Under the pieces are notes generated by a model. It ran no database searches, was not told the origin of the DNA, and was given only the letters and a program-made list of their open reading frames with translations. Shown in pieces: positions 15,577 to 24,949 of a stretch of 64,000 nucleotides of DNA. Position 1 is the first letter of the stretch. Each line of letters starts with the position of its first letter. The translations under genes and the position numbers were made by a program. Source of the DNA: Gammaproteobacteria bacterium UBA2679 (GTDB lineage: Bacteria; Pseudomonadota; Gammaproteobacteria; Pseudomonadales; Oleiphilaceae). Where the stretch lies: NCBI GenBank assembly GCA_002354735.1, contig DEMD01000015.1, forward strand, positions 23,304-87,303, in the 5' to 3' direction.

Positions 15577-16220
15577 GGTACGGCTCCGTTGTGGTAGCGC
15601 TTCATGAAAAGAATCAGTTCGGGCATGCGCTCGAAGCCAAGCTTTGCAAATATGCGGTCCTTGTAGGAGTGGACAGTCTTGCAGGATACGCCAAGCTGGT
15701 CGGCAATCTCTTTGATGCAGACGCGACTGGCTATGAGCTGGGCTACTTCACGCTCACGACCTGACAGCCCATCGAAAGCTCTGGCCGCACCTGACTCTTC
15801 GGAGTCAGTTCGCTGCCAGCTGCCAACATAGACCTGGCCATTACGAATGTAATAGAGCGTCTTGAGCAGGTCCTGCATCGCCTGCTGTTTGGATACCACG
15901 GCCTTGATACCGGCGTCGAGATAGATCGCCAGGCGGCCTGGACTAACCTGAGTCTCGGCTATCAGCAGGATGGACAGGGTAGGGCTCAGATTGAGTGCAT
16001 GTTCAGCGATAGTCAGACCATCGTTGTCGCGCAGGTTTTCTTCGATGACCAGCACCCCGGGTGCGGCTGCAGCCAGTCGCTGCAGCGTGTCAGCGCCGGA
16101 GTCCGACTCACCAACCAGGTCAATATCGTCCTGAAGCAGCAGGTGAAACAGCAAACTATCTCTGAACAGGCGCTGGCCGAGGGTCAGATACAGGCGCAGC
16201 TTACGCGCCGCCACAGCCAT
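15573..16220 (-). CDS. LuxR/NarL-type regulator with degenerate receiver
   Basis: A 215-residue protein with a receiver-like domain (1-125) and a LuxR-type helix-turn-helix (about 145-210: LSGREREVAQLIASR, IADQLGVSCKTVHSYKDRI). The receiver lacks its chemistry. The N-terminal acidic pair aligns with LG (LYLTLGQRLFRD), and the phosphoacceptor Asp aligns with Glu (VLVIEENL). The Lys in VVSKQQ is kept. It probably acts without Asp phosphorylation. It starts at TAATG, overlapping the upstream stop. A palindrome upstream of the operon is a plausible binding site. Confidence 0.9.
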   Translation of the reverse strand: MAVAARKLRLYLTLGQRLFRDSLLFHLLLQDDIDLVGESDSGADTLQRLAAAAPGVLVIEENLRDNDGLTIAEHALNLSPTLSILLIAETQVSPGRLAIYLDAGIKAVVSKQQAMQDLLKTLYYIRNGQVYVGSWQRTDSEESGAARAFDGLSGREREVAQLIASRVCIKEIADQLGVSCKTVHSYKDRIFAKLGFERMPELILFMKRYHNGAVP

Positions 16221-17698
16221 TACAGGAACGCCCAGGCAGCTGGCAAGCGAAGCGTCAAAGCGAAGACTTGCTTTCTACCCTCGATTTTTAGCTCGCAGTC
16301 AAGACGTGCGCATAGCACGTGCAGCAACAGAAAGGCGACCTGTTGTTCCAGCAACGGGCGGGACATTCGGGATAGCGGGGCAAGTAAATGCGTGTACATG
16401 TGCAAGTCTACAGAGAGCACAGCCACATTCGGGTCGGCCCGGGTAATGGCCAGATCGTGCCAGCTCCGACCTGAGGCGATGAGCAGCGTTGTCAGCGCCC
16501 GAGCGAGGGCGGCTATTAAGGTCTGTGGCTCACCTGATTCGTCAGCCGTATCTGCCAGGGCCTGCATTTCATATTGAAGCGGCTGAAAACCGTGGACCAA
16601 GGTTCCAGGCACCCGTTTCATCTGCGCCAGGCGATGATGGACGAGATCACTGAACTGATCTGTCAGCGTATGCTCCAGGTCGGTCTCCATGCTAGCCCGG
16701 AGATGTGCGGCACTGGCAGGCAGGGCCTGAATCGCTTGCAGTGATTTCAGATAGCAGTTCATCACCGGTCGACCAGCGGCTTCATCTACAGCCGCCTCAA
16801 TCGTCATAAGCCGTTTTATCCGATGGTCGTAGATTGACCTGAACTGTTCGTCGAGACGAGCCCTGTCCTTGTCCCGCTCGTTAACCAGCTCGTTGTGACG
16901 GACCAGCGCCTCACGGAAAAGCGGTAGGCAATCAGCCGCCCGCCACGGTTTCTTCTGGTAGCGAAAGATTTCGCCCTCATTAATGGCATCAATGGCCACG
17001 GCCACTTCACCGTAAGCGGAGGTGAGAATGCGTACGGTACATGGGTGAGACTGCCTCAGCGTGTCGAGCAGCTCCTTGCCGAGCATCCCGGGCATTCGCT
17101 GATCTGTCATGATCACGGCAATGCGGCTCCCTTGCTCACGCATCAGGGTAAGCGCCGCCTCAGCGTGCTCAGCGCACAGGACCTGAAACTCGTTCTGCAT
17201 GAGTTCGAGCTGGCGAGCCAGGTATTTGGTGGCTGCCGGCTCATCATCCACGACCAGTACAGCGGGCATCGTTGCCGATGAGCGAGCACCTGTCCCCGGT
17301 TCGACTGGCGCCGAGCGCGCAGACAGCGCTGCTCTCAGGACATGCGAACGAATGAGTTCAGGGTTGATGGGCTGCTCGAAACACCGGTCGACGAGCCCCT
17401 GGTCCAACAGGTTAACCAGCAGACTCAGCGGGATGCTGTCGCCGAGCAGTACCTTGAGAATATCGGCGCTATCTCTGGCCTTTTTCAGCAGGGGGTACGC
17501 CGTTCCGGCTGGTGGAGTGTCCAGCAGCATGAAGAGTGCGGCAGGCGCAGGATCAAGCGCTCCAAGCGCTTCGATGGCGGAATCATCTGAGCGATAAGCA
17601 GCGATCTGAAAATCGTCGCCGAAGGTGGCTTCAAACTGGTCGCGCGCCTCCTCATTCTCGTAACGCAGAAGGATCAGCGGCCTATCGGCGATGCTCAT
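16220..17698 (-). CDS. Multi-domain response regulator with kinase-like C-terminus
   Basis: A 492-residue protein. Residues about 1-130 form a receiver-like fold without a clear phospho-Asp. Residues about 155-270 are an intact receiver: VVDDEP, TDQRMPG (phospho-Asp), LTSAY and YQKKPW. The last 220 residues are helical and end in a segment (VLSVDLHMYTHLL and following) that loosely resembles a histidine-kinase dimerisation and ATPase region with no visible H-box or G-boxes. It is the first gene of the three-gene signalling operon. ATG 17698 is preferred over TTG 17719 because it aligns with the START-gene leader (GTCAGG-AAG...ATCATG). Confidence 0.8.
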   Translation of the reverse strand: MSIADRPLILLRYENEEARDQFEATFGDDFQIAAYRSDDSAIEALGALDPAPAALFMLLDTPPAGTAYPLLKKARDSADILKVLLGDSIPLSLLVNLLDQGLVDRCFEQPINPELIRSHVLRAALSARSAPVEPGTGARSSATMPAVLVVDDEPAATKYLARQLELMQNEFQVLCAEHAEAALTLMREQGSRIAVIMTDQRMPGMLGKELLDTLRQSHPCTVRILTSAYGEVAVAIDAINEGEIFRYQKKPWRAADCLPLFREALVRHNELVNERDKDRARLDEQFRSIYDHRIKRLMTIEAAVDEAAGRPVMNCYLKSLQAIQALPASAAHLRASMETDLEHTLTDQFSDLVHHRLAQMKRVPGTLVHGFQPLQYEMQALADTADESGEPQTLIAALARALTTLLIASGRSWHDLAITRADPNVAVLSVDLHMYTHLLAPLSRMSRPLLEQQVAFLLLHVLCARLDCELKIEGRKQVFALTLRLPAAWAFL

Positions 17699-17732
17699 GA
17701 TGATTTGCTTTCCTGACAAGACTTATATGGGA

Positions 17733-17775
17733 AGCTTAGCAAGACCTGAGCAGAGAGGTGTAGGATCTTCCTACA
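17733..17775 (-). promoter_or_regulatory. Palindromic activator box and promoter of the signalling operon
   Basis: TGTAGGATCTTCCTACA (17759-17775) is a near-perfect palindrome, similar in form to LuxR/NarL-family sites such as the GacA box. Exactly 20 nt separate it from TAAGCT on the minus strand (17738-17733), preceded by TG-N, like an extended -10. If that is the -10, the box centres near -41, the class II activator position. The same arrangement occurs at 24950-24992. It suggests autoregulation by the LuxR-type protein of this operon. Confidence 0.6.
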
Positions 17776-17809
17776 AGGCGTCAAGGACGCAGGAATGCCC
17801 GTACTAGAT

Positions 17810-17832
17810 GAGCATCGCTTCAAGCGATGCTC
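17810..17832 (-). terminator. Hairpin after the MBL gene
   Basis: GAGCATCGCT (17810-17819) pairs perfectly with AGCGATGCTC (17823-17832) around a 3-nt loop, just past the MBL-fold gene stop at 17842 (minus strand). There is no clear U tract, so it may protect the mRNA end rather than stop transcription. Confidence 0.45.
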
Positions 17833-17841
17833 AGCGTGCCA

Positions 17842-18801
17842 TCAATAAGCGAATACGGGGTAAAGACTCAGCTTCGCTGCGACATTTTCATCGTGCGCCG
17901 GAACGATTGTGAGCTTGCTATCTTTAGCCGCCAGCGCGTTGATATGTTCGATATGCACCTGATTCTGTTCCCGGTTCCAGTCGATACCGGCGAGCCATTG
18001 CACCATCGCAGGCCGCGGCGCCCTGCGTTCGATGCCTTCTGCGGTCCAAGTCGTATCGCCGATAAAAAACAGCCGATTCCCTGACGCCAGATTCAGGAAC
18101 ACGCCAACCTGACCAGACGTATGGCCAGCCAAGGACACCATGACTACCGTACCGTCACTGAAGACATCCTTGCTCTTGTCGAATCCCTCGTAGGGCTCGT
18201 CGTCGAACCGTACGAATTCCCAGTCGATGGCGGGACTATCGAACTGACTGCGCAGGAATGCAGGTGCTTTGCCTTCATGAACCGCGAAATTGTGCTCTTC
18301 CGCCGTTACCCACACTGGCACGGACGGGAGGTCCTCAAGGCCACTCACATGGTCCCAGTGCATATGGGTCGGAATGATTCCCCGCAATCGGGCGAAATCG
18401 TACTGACTGGCTTCAAGCTGATCGATTAATGGGTAAACGTCTGCGTAAGCGAGCAGTTGGCGGTGCATCCACGACATCTCTTCAACCTGTGCGTCGACAT
18501 TTCTACCAAGGCCGGTGTCGATTAGAAGATCGCCCTTCGGATGTTGTATCAGCACGACGTTGTGTTGCAGCTGTCGATCCTTGAACCAACCGCCGCCGCT
18601 CACCACAAGCATTTCCTTGGCGTCGGTGGAGCGAGCGGTCTTAATCACACTGTAGCCGACGGTGGCTGGCATATCAGCTCGCGCGGTGGTCTTGTCAGCA
18701 TGTGAAAGGCCCCCGCTCAGCACCGTAACTGCCAGCGTCGTCATCAGCAATGCGCCTCGCAGAGATGGCGGCAGCTGAGAAGATTTCATTCGTCGAGTCA
18801 T
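17842..18801 (-). CDS. MBL-fold hydrolase, N-acyl-homoserine-lactonase-like
   Basis: A 319-residue exported metallo-beta-lactamase-fold enzyme with a basic N-terminus and hydrophobic signal segment (about 14-35). Metal ligands: HMHWDH (HxHxDH), LAGHTSGQ, an Asp in FIGDTTW and a late His in PAHDE. The layout matches AHL-lactonase-like proteins that open homoserine lactone rings, though other lactone or ester substrates are equally possible. A periplasmic place next to PHB-degrading enzymes might instead point to hydroxyacid lactones. AGGAC lies 6-7 nt upstream of the ATG. It is divergent from the oligomer hydrolase gene. Confidence 0.85.
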   Translation of the reverse strand: MTRRMKSSQLPPSLRGALLMTTLAVTVLSGGLSHADKTTARADMPATVGYSVIKTARSTDAKEMLVVSGGGWFKDRQLQHNVVLIQHPKGDLLIDTGLGRNVDAQVEEMSWMHRQLLAYADVYPLIDQLEASQYDFARLRGIIPTHMHWDHVSGLEDLPSVPVWVTAEEHNFAVHEGKAPAFLRSQFDSPAIDWEFVRFDDEPYEGFDKSKDVFSDGTVVMVSLAGHTSGQVGVFLNLASGNRLFFIGDTTWTAEGIERRAPRPAMVQWLAGIDWNREQNQVHIEHINALAAKDSKLTIVPAHDENVAAKLSLYPVFAY

Positions 18802-19171
18802 GGTGTTGTCCTAATCGTGTGCTGCGGAGCACTAAATTTCGATTTCAGCTGGCGCAAGTAGTTCAAGGGTTCGATGCTAGGCTCTGACGAAGGATAGGTA
18901 CAATAGTTTTTCTTTGGATATAACCCTCCTGCATGCGCAGGAAGCCTCACACCCGTCCGCCCAGCCGGACAGCGCATTCGAGTATTCCCAGGTAGATTGA
19001 CCCGTTTTCCGGACACGGGCGCAGGGGTCTTTCTCCCCGTTTTTCAGCTTAATCAGATCATCCCATACGAATTAATGCTTACTGGCACGGCGCGTGCTCT
19101 GGTCACCCCTGCGAACTGCAACGCATGGCTGCGTTACACCATAAAAACAACACCGTGTTCGAGGACACTCT
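18802..19171. other. Gene-free divergent region between MBL and PHB genes
   Basis: This 370-nt stretch must contain promoters for both directions. The only structure seen is a short hairpin, TCCTGC-ATGC-GCAGGA, near 18930-18945. No copy of the TGTAGGA palindrome and no confident -35/-10 pair were found. Confidence 0.5.
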
Positions 19172-21262
19172 ATGCAAAAGCTCGTGCTTTTTGCCCTTGC
19201 CGGGGCGACTACGCTTTCTGTTTCTGTCTATGCACATAGCGACAGGGATCGGGGATTTCACAAGCGCCCGCACTTCCTCCAGGGCCAGATTCACCACACT
19301 CGCTACGTTGGCGCCAGCAACGATCTGTTGACTGGCGGGCTAGGCGCGTCAGGTCTCGCCAGTGCCACGCCACCCGCATTCGTCGATCCGCTCAATCCCA
19401 CGGCGGAAGAGCTGCGGACACTGGCGATCTATAACAATTACCGCGCCTTGGTTGATACCGCAGCTGGTGGCGGCTTTGGACAGTTCTTTGGACCGCAGGT
19501 CGATGCCGGTAACGACGGACGCATTCCGGGACACGAATTTCTTGCCTACCTCACCACGACAGGAACCGGCAAGACTACTGCGATGGTGCAGATCCCCGAT
19601 AGCTTCGATCCCAACGATCCCTGCATGGTCACTGCTCCGTCCTCAGGGTCTCGTGGCATCTATGGCGCCATCGGCACCGCGGGGGAGTGGGGGCTGAAGA
19701 AAGGCTGCGCGGTGGTCTATACCGATAAGGGCACAGGTACTGGATCTCATGACCTGACAGGCAACACCGCCCAGCTTATCGATGGCCGATTGACCACGGC
19801 TCGAGGTGCACGCGTGCAGTTCCGGGCCGATCTTCACCCCCGCGAGCGGCGTCAGTTCAACGCCGAATATCCGAATCGCTTCGCTTTCAAGCATGCGCAC
19901 TCTCGCAACAATCCAGAAGCCGATTGGGGCCAGCATGTGCTGCAGTCCATCGAGTTCGGCTTCTACGTGCTTAACAGGGCTTATAGAAGATCTGCCTCTT
20001 TCACACCCGAAAATACCCTGGTTATCGCCTCCAGCGTGTCCAATGGTGGTGGCGCCTCAGTTCGTGCGGCCGAGCAGGATACTCGTGGCCTCATCGACGG
20101 CGTTGCGGTTTCCGAGCCCAACGTGAACCCCACCGTCCTTGAGGGTATGACCATTCGGCAAGGCGAGGCAGCACCAATCAGCGCCCATAGCCGCAGCCTC
20201 TATGATTACACTACGGCACTTGCGGTGTATCAGGGTTGCGCCAACCTCGCACCGGAGAACGCCTCGGCGCCGCTGAATGCCGTCTTCAACAAGACGGATG
20301 TCGACACGAACATCTGTAGATCCCTCTCGGAAAAAGGTCTCGTCGCCGGCTCGAGTCTGGCCGAATGGGCCAGCGACGCTCAGCGTATCCTTAATGAGGA
20401 ATTCGCTTTACAACCTGAGCAGAACGCCCTTGCGCCATTGCACTTCGGGATCAACGTGCCTCAAAGCATTGCAGTAACCTACGCCAACAGCTACGGCCGA
20501 TTTGGTGTTGAAGATCGGAACTGTGAGTTGTCCATGGCGGCTGCGGACAGTTCAGGTTTGCCCGCGCCCCTGTCCGACCTGCAGCAAGCCGCACTGTTCT
20601 CCACCAGTAATGGCATTCCCCCGACCGGCGGCGTTAGCCTGATATACGATAATGCCAGCGGTGGTCCGACGAATCTTCCCTTGAGCGTATCCCCAAGCAC
20701 GGGAGTTCAGGACTACGGTCTCGATGCTCTCCTATGCCTGCGCAGTCTCGCCAGTGGCACTAATACAGCTACCGGAATAAAGCTGCGGGGCAAGCAGGCT
20801 GCACAGGCACGAGCAGTCGCCAAAGGCATCGAGGCCGTCCGCGCCAGCGGTGACCTGAATGGGAAACCAGCCATCTTCGTCACCGGGCGGGCAGATGCCG
20901 TTCTGCCGATCAATCACACCTCACGGCCCTATTTCGGACTCAATCGGAGTATCGAAGGCGAGGCGAGTGGCTTGCGCTACTATGAGGTCCTCAACGCCCA
21001 CCATCTGGATGCCCTGAACGGTTTTCCCGGCCTGAATGAACGGTATGTGCCGCTGCACTATTACTACTTCCAGGCCCTGGACCTGATGTATGCCCATCTC
21101 AAGACGCAGAAGGCGCTGCCGCCAAGCCAGGTGATCAGGACAACCCCGCGCGGTACAGGCGCGCCAGCGCTGAGTCAGGAAAACCTCCCAGAGATCGCCA
21201 TTCAACCTGCCGAATTCGACCGGATCGTCTTCGGTGATAACCAGGTTCAAATTCCAGAATAG
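19172..21262 (+). CDS. D-(-)-3-hydroxybutyrate oligomer hydrolase
   Basis: A 696-residue exported enzyme of the 3HB-oligomer hydrolase family, close to the usual family length. A signal peptide (about 1-21, ending VYAHS) is followed by the conserved [19 protein letters not shown] start, [22 protein letters not shown], and the nucleophile region [16 protein letters not shown] (Ser near 290). It cleaves soluble 3-hydroxybutyrate oligomers to monomers after a depolymerase attacks the polymer. The gene directly precedes the PHB depolymerase (15-nt gap), so the pair forms a complete extracellular or periplasmic PHB breakdown route. Confidence 0.93.
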   Translation: MQKLVLFALAGATTLSVSVYAHSDRDRGFHKRPHFLQGQIHHTRYVGASNDLLTGGLGASGLASATPPAFVDPLNPTAEELRTLAIYNNYRALVDTAAGGGFGQFFGPQVDAGNDGRIPGHEFLAYLTTTGTGKTTAMVQIPDSFDPNDPCMVTAPSSGSRGIYGAIGTAGEWGLKKGCAVVYTDKGTGTGSHDLTGNTAQLIDGRLTTARGARVQFRADLHPRERRQFNAEYPNRFAFKHAHSRNNPEADWGQHVLQSIEFGFYVLNRAYRRSASFTPENTLVIASSVSNGGGASVRAAEQDTRGLIDGVAVSEPNVNPTVLEGMTIRQGEAAPISAHSRSLYDYTTALAVYQGCANLAPENASAPLNAVFNKTDVDTNICRSLSEKGLVAGSSLAEWASDAQRILNEEFALQPEQNALAPLHFGINVPQSIAVTYANSYGRFGVEDRNCELSMAAADSSGLPAPLSDLQQAALFSTSNGIPPTGGVSLIYDNASGGPTNLPLSVSPSTGVQDYGLDALLCLRSLASGTNTATGIKLRGKQAAQARAVAKGIEAVRASGDLNGKPAIFVTGRADAVLPINHTSRPYFGLNRSIEGEASGLRYYEVLNAHHLDALNGFPGLNERYVPLHYYYFQALDLMYAHLKTQKALPPSQVIRTTPRGTGAPALSQENLPEIAIQPAEFDRIVFGDNQVQIPE

Positions 21263-21277
21263 GGCAAGGAGAACACC

Positions 21278-22969
21278 ATGTTGAATCGAATTTTCCTCGC
21301 GTTTCTTGCGGGGGCATTGATCGCACTATCAAGTCTGACTCAGGCAGGTACGCTGACCTCGGACACACTGTCCGCCGGCAGTCACCCTGGCTCCCGGGCT
21401 CGTCAATATCAGGTCTATATTCCCGACAATCTCACTACACCGGCGCCCATGGTCATGGCCCTCCATGGCTGCAAACAAAATCAGTCGAATGTCATGGAGC
21501 AGTGGGGGCTGCGCGCAGCTGCCGACCGATACGGCTTCATTCTTGTGGCGCCTTTCATCACCAGCTACGACGGACTGCGCAATGAAAATTGCTGGGGCTT
21601 CTGGTTTGACCAGCACCGCCACGAAGGGTCAGGTGAGCCCGAAGATCTGTTCCGCCTGGGGCAGCATGTCGAAGGTCAGTACAGCGTTGATCCTGCCCGT
21701 CGTTATATCACCGGCCTTTCGTCTGGTGGTGCGATGGCCGCTGTTGCAGCGGTCACTCATAACGAATACTGGGCAGCAGCAGCCTCGGCCTCGGGCCTGC
21801 CATATGGTGAAGACGCAGCGTCGGTCTCGCTGTCTGGTCAGTGTCCAGGCAATGCCACTTTTCATAGTGTCAGTCGCGTCGCTACCGACATGGAAGCCGA
21901 ACTGGACGATGCCTATCCCATTCCGCTAATGGTCCTTCAGAACGAGCACGACTGTACCGTTGTGCAACCGGCTGGTCGCAATCTTCGTGATGCGCATCTG
22001 CGAGTCTTCGGAGATGAGGGTCGGGATACGCCAATCACCTCCAGGCTCTCTGAAAGCGACTGCACGCCCTTCTATCAGAACGATTATTCGTGCCTTCATA
22101 CCCGCTATGGCAATAGTAATGGCCGCTCGGTAGTCGAGACCGTCTTCTATGATGGACCGCTTGCCACGGCCAATGCGACCGATACCAACCACGGTCACTA
22201 CTGGATCGGCGGCAGCGATGGCAGCGAGGGCGCGTGGGCCGTGCGCAAGGGGCCTGCTTATCCGGACATCATCTGGGATTTCTTCGATCGTCACCCAAGT
22301 GCACCGTCTATTCCCAATGGTCAGCCTGCGATGGTCCTTCTCGGCGACAATCCACTTGATATCGAGCTCAATGCGAACTTCGTGGACCCCGGTGCGACCG
22401 CTACAGACCCTGAAGATGGCAGTCTTGCGGTCGTTGCCAATTGCGATGACGTCAATACCTCTCAGGCTGGCGAATACATCTGCCAATATCAGGCTGAGGA
22501 CTCAGATGCCAATATCGTTGTGCGTAGCAGGACGGTGCGGGTCATCGATCCCAATGCGCCGACAGCCTCCTGTGCCACAGAAACAGCATCGCCACAGGCA
22601 CACATCGCAGCCAGCCGCGCCGTGGCCGGAGGCAGCTGGAATCTGCGAGCACTTTCCCTGACGGACCGCCAGGACATTGGCGCTTCATACGATGGCTGGT
22701 CCTCGGTGACCTTGTATGAGGGTGAGCCCGGCGCCTGGTTCGCCGCTGAACCCGAGGTGTGCAGAACCGGCGGCGATGGTGGCGGCGAAGCTCAACCTTG
22801 TGTCGAATGGTACGGTACCAACCTCCAGCACAATAGTGCAGGCAGGGCGTACTACCAGATGGGTTACTACTCGGTAGGCGGAAACGATTTCCTCGGTTCA
22901 GTGTCGGGTAGTTACAGCTGGATCAATCAGACGGTGAGTGGCGTCTATGATGCGGGTCGGTGCCCTTAG
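21278..22969 (+). CDS. Extracellular PHB depolymerase (esterase family)
   Basis: A 563-residue secreted esterase. A signal peptide (about 1-24) is followed by an alpha/beta-hydrolase domain with oxyanion motif ALHGCKQN and nucleophile elbow GLSSGGAM (about 146-153). After about residue 345 an Ig-like/DUF5011 domain begins (LGDNPLDIELNANFVDPGA). A C-terminal Cys/Trp-rich module of about 130 residues may bind polymer. It hydrolyses polyhydroxybutyrate to oligomers for the upstream hydrolase. A GGCAAGGAG ribosome-binding site lies in the 15-nt gap. A 13-bp stem hairpin follows the stop. Confidence 0.9.
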   Translation: MLNRIFLAFLAGALIALSSLTQAGTLTSDTLSAGSHPGSRARQYQVYIPDNLTTPAPMVMALHGCKQNQSNVMEQWGLRAAADRYGFILVAPFITSYDGLRNENCWGFWFDQHRHEGSGEPEDLFRLGQHVEGQYSVDPARRYITGLSSGGAMAAVAAVTHNEYWAAAASASGLPYGEDAASVSLSGQCPGNATFHSVSRVATDMEAELDDAYPIPLMVLQNEHDCTVVQPAGRNLRDAHLRVFGDEGRDTPITSRLSESDCTPFYQNDYSCLHTRYGNSNGRSVVETVFYDGPLATANATDTNHGHYWIGGSDGSEGAWAVRKGPAYPDIIWDFFDRHPSAPSIPNGQPAMVLLGDNPLDIELNANFVDPGATATDPEDGSLAVVANCDDVNTSQAGEYICQYQAEDSDANIVVRSRTVRVIDPNAPTASCATETASPQAHIAASRAVAGGSWNLRALSLTDRQDIGASYDGWSSVTLYEGEPGAWFAAEPEVCRTGGDGGGEAQPCVEWYGTNLQHNSAGRAYYQMGYYSVGGNDFLGSVSGSYSWINQTVSGVYDAGRCP

Positions 22970-22996
22970 TAATTGTCGAAGCAGCTGAGTGCCTGT

Positions 22997-23035
22997 CCAT
23001 CACGACATCGTTTGCTAGCGCAGATGTCGTGATGG
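22997..23035. terminator. 13-bp stem hairpin between convergent genes
   Basis: CCATCACGACATC (22997-23009) pairs perfectly with GATGTCGTGATGG (23023-23035) around a 13-nt loop. It sits between the PHB depolymerase stop (plus) and the YjbQ stop (minus), where a shared terminator is expected. Neither side has a U tract, so the assignment is tentative. Confidence 0.45.
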
Positions 23036-23053
23036 GCGTGCCAAGGCGCTTGT

Positions 23054-23482
23054 TCAATCGCTGCAATCGCCTTGCAAGGTCAGGATAAGACGACGAGCGC
23101 CACCATCGTCGCGGTGCTCTCCCAGGTAGATGCCTTGCCATGTGCCCATTTTCAACCGGCCATTACAGACTGGAATGCTGACCGAGCTTCCGAGCAGACT
23201 GGCCTTGATATGAGCAGGCATATCGTCAGGGCCTTCCTGTGTATGCCGGAAAAAATGCGAGCCATCAGGCACGTTCTGATTGAAGAATCGCTCAAAATCT
23301 CCCCTCACTGTCGGATCGGCATTTTCATTAAGTGTCAGCGAGGCTGAAGTATGCTGGATGAAGACATGCAGCAAGCCGGTCGTGACCTTGCCCAACTGCG
23401 ACAAGGCATTCTCCACTTCATCGGTAATGAGATGGAAGCCGCGCTGCCTGGGTTTGAGAGTAAGCTCTGTTTGAATCCACAT
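23054..23482 (-). CDS. YjbQ family protein (UPF0047)
   Basis: A 142-residue protein of the YjbQ/UPF0047 family. Conserved motifs are [38 protein letters not shown] and the [18 protein letters not shown] signature near the C-terminus. Family members form trimers with a metal site. One E. coli member shows thiamin-phosphate-synthase-like activity, and the physiological role is open. ATG 23482 (MWIQTELTL) is chosen because it is the family start. It lies about 50 nt downstream of the cupredoxin gene on the same strand. Confidence 0.92.
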   Translation of the reverse strand: MWIQTELTLKPRQRGFHLITDEVENALSQLGKVTTGLLHVFIQHTSASLTLNENADPTVRGDFERFFNQNVPDGSHFFRHTQEGPDDMPAHIKASLLGSSVSIPVCNGRLKMGTWQGIYLGEHRDDGGARRLILTLQGDCSD

Positions 23483-23531
23483 ATGGCAGCATACGGATCT
23501 GATTGAAAGGTGGTGCAAAATGGGAAGCGGG

Positions 23532-24110
23532 TTAACAAGGCATAGAGGCGTCTAGAAAGCCGCTGCAGTGTACAAGGGCTGCTTCCGCCTTTGCTGGCAG
23601 TACAGTGATAACGCCCCGCATTTGGCTATCGTGCTCAGTCTGTGGACATGTGTAGATAAACTCACCTGTGCGTGGGAAGTGGACCAGGATTTCACGGGTC
23701 ACGCCTGCTGGGACGGTGAGTAAAGGAAGATCATCTACCGGCTTCACGAGAGGCGAGGCTGCGTCGGCTGAGCCAGGTAGTTCATGATCGTGGCTACCAC
23801 CGCTCGAGCTCGTGGCGTCTTCAGAATCGCTTGCTGTGTTGGCAGAGAGCGCGCCACGCTCACCCACTACAAAACCATGATCCAGGCGACTGCGATTCGT
23901 GATGACGAAACGAATAGTTTGTCCAGCATGAACCGGGCCGCGCTCACCGTCGAACTGATTATCATCCATAGCGAGTCGAATCGTCCGGTCATGGCGTGCG
24001 GAGCCGAACAGAGGGTCAGCCGTTTCAGGCTGTGCGGCCTCAACGCCATAGGCGACGAATATCGATAAAACAGCTGCTGTGGCGAGACATGTCGACGCAA
24101 AATATTTCAT
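23532..24110 (-). CDS. Exported cupredoxin-like copper protein
   Basis: A 192-residue protein with a signal peptide ending near VEAAQ and a plastocyanin/azurin-like fold. Likely type-1 copper ligands are His in RLDHGFVVG, then Cys, His and Met in [14 protein letters not shown]. An unusual loop of about 45 residues (Ser/Asp-rich, with SHDHE) is inserted after the first ligand. The C-terminus adds about 20 residues with two Cys. It would carry electrons or copper in the periplasm. No copper-resistance or oxidase genes adjoin it, so its partner is unknown. Confidence 0.82.
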   Translation of the reverse strand: MKYFASTCLATAAVLSIFVAYGVEAAQPETADPLFGSARHDRTIRLAMDDNQFDGERGPVHAGQTIRFVITNRSRLDHGFVVGERGALSANTASDSEDATSSSGGSHDHELPGSADAASPLVKPVDDLPLLTVPAGVTREILVHFPRTGEFIYTCPQTEHDSQMRGVITVLPAKAEAALVHCSGFLDASMPC

Positions 24111-24229
24111 TAGAGCGTAGACCTCATGAAAGTTAGATTGTTCTATCTTAATGTATCATCGAGTTTCTGTCTGCTGAGACCCCTCCTTACGCCCACGCTA
24201 TCTATCTCACTAAGCCAGCCGTACCACTT

Positions 24230-24916
24230 TTAAAGTGGTGGGCTGTCCGTCCAGCCTACAATCCTGCCGCGCGCGTCTCGCTTGAAGGTGCGGGAGCGAT
24301 AGCCCGGCGCCTGTGCCAGCTTTCTCATGCCTATCACACTTCTTACCGGAATGTCCTTGAGCAGCTGATTCATGAGCCAGACCGGGATATTGCCAGAAGG
24401 ATCAAAATGCTGTTCGGATTTAAGCAAGGTGCTCGAAGCGGACAGTGGCTCAAAGTGGTAGAAGCCTTGAGCGGCTGATACACGGATGTTGTCCGTTGAT
24501 GGCAGCGCTCTGCTCTGATTGATAAGCTCAACGTGGAAACCCCCAGTGGCCGTTTCTTCGGTCCTGAACTTCAGAACCATATCTCGATCCGTGACGGGCC
24601 AGGGCATGTCGCTAATCTGGTAGGCTGTGAAATCATAGAAGCCTTTGGTGCTTACAAGCTCGGCGCGGGAGCAGTTATGGACCCATTGCGGATATTGCTG
24701 CACATCTGCAAACACGGCCATGACGGCACTTACTGGCGCTTCGATGACCGCCTCTATGCGCACGGCCTTTACGGCCGAGTCCGGCATATCAAAAGTTTCG
24801 AAGTGAATGGCGTCGCCGGGCTCCGAAGCGTTCGCACCCCTTGCAACCGTGCCTATAAGGCCGAGCGTGAAAGCTGCCCTGCATAGGGTGTTCGTGGATA
24901 ACCCGGAACCGATCAT
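24230..24916 (-). CDS. Exported START domain protein
   Basis: A 228-residue protein with an N-terminal signal-like segment (about 1-30, ending GANAS) and a START-like lipid-binding domain. Motifs include VRIEAVIEAPVSAVMAVFADVQQYPQWVHNC (in part), SDMPWPVTDRDMVLKF and the terminal helix with WLMNQLLKDIPVRSVIGMR. START folds bind sterols, lipids or hydrophobic ligands. Bacterial secreted members are poorly studied. Its promoter region is nearly identical in layout to that of the signalling operon at 17698, so it is probably a regulatory target of that system. Confidence 0.85.
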   Translation of the reverse strand: MIGSGLSTNTLCRAAFTLGLIGTVARGANASEPGDAIHFETFDMPDSAVKAVRIEAVIEAPVSAVMAVFADVQQYPQWVHNCSRAELVSTKGFYDFTAYQISDMPWPVTDRDMVLKFRTEETATGGFHVELINQSRALPSTDNIRVSAAQGFYHFEPLSASSTLLKSEQHFDPSGNIPVWLMNQLLKDIPVRSVIGMRKLAQAPGYRSRTFKRDARGRIVGWTDSPPL

Positions 24917-24949
24917 GATGCTTACTTCCCTGACGAGGCTTGTTCAGTA

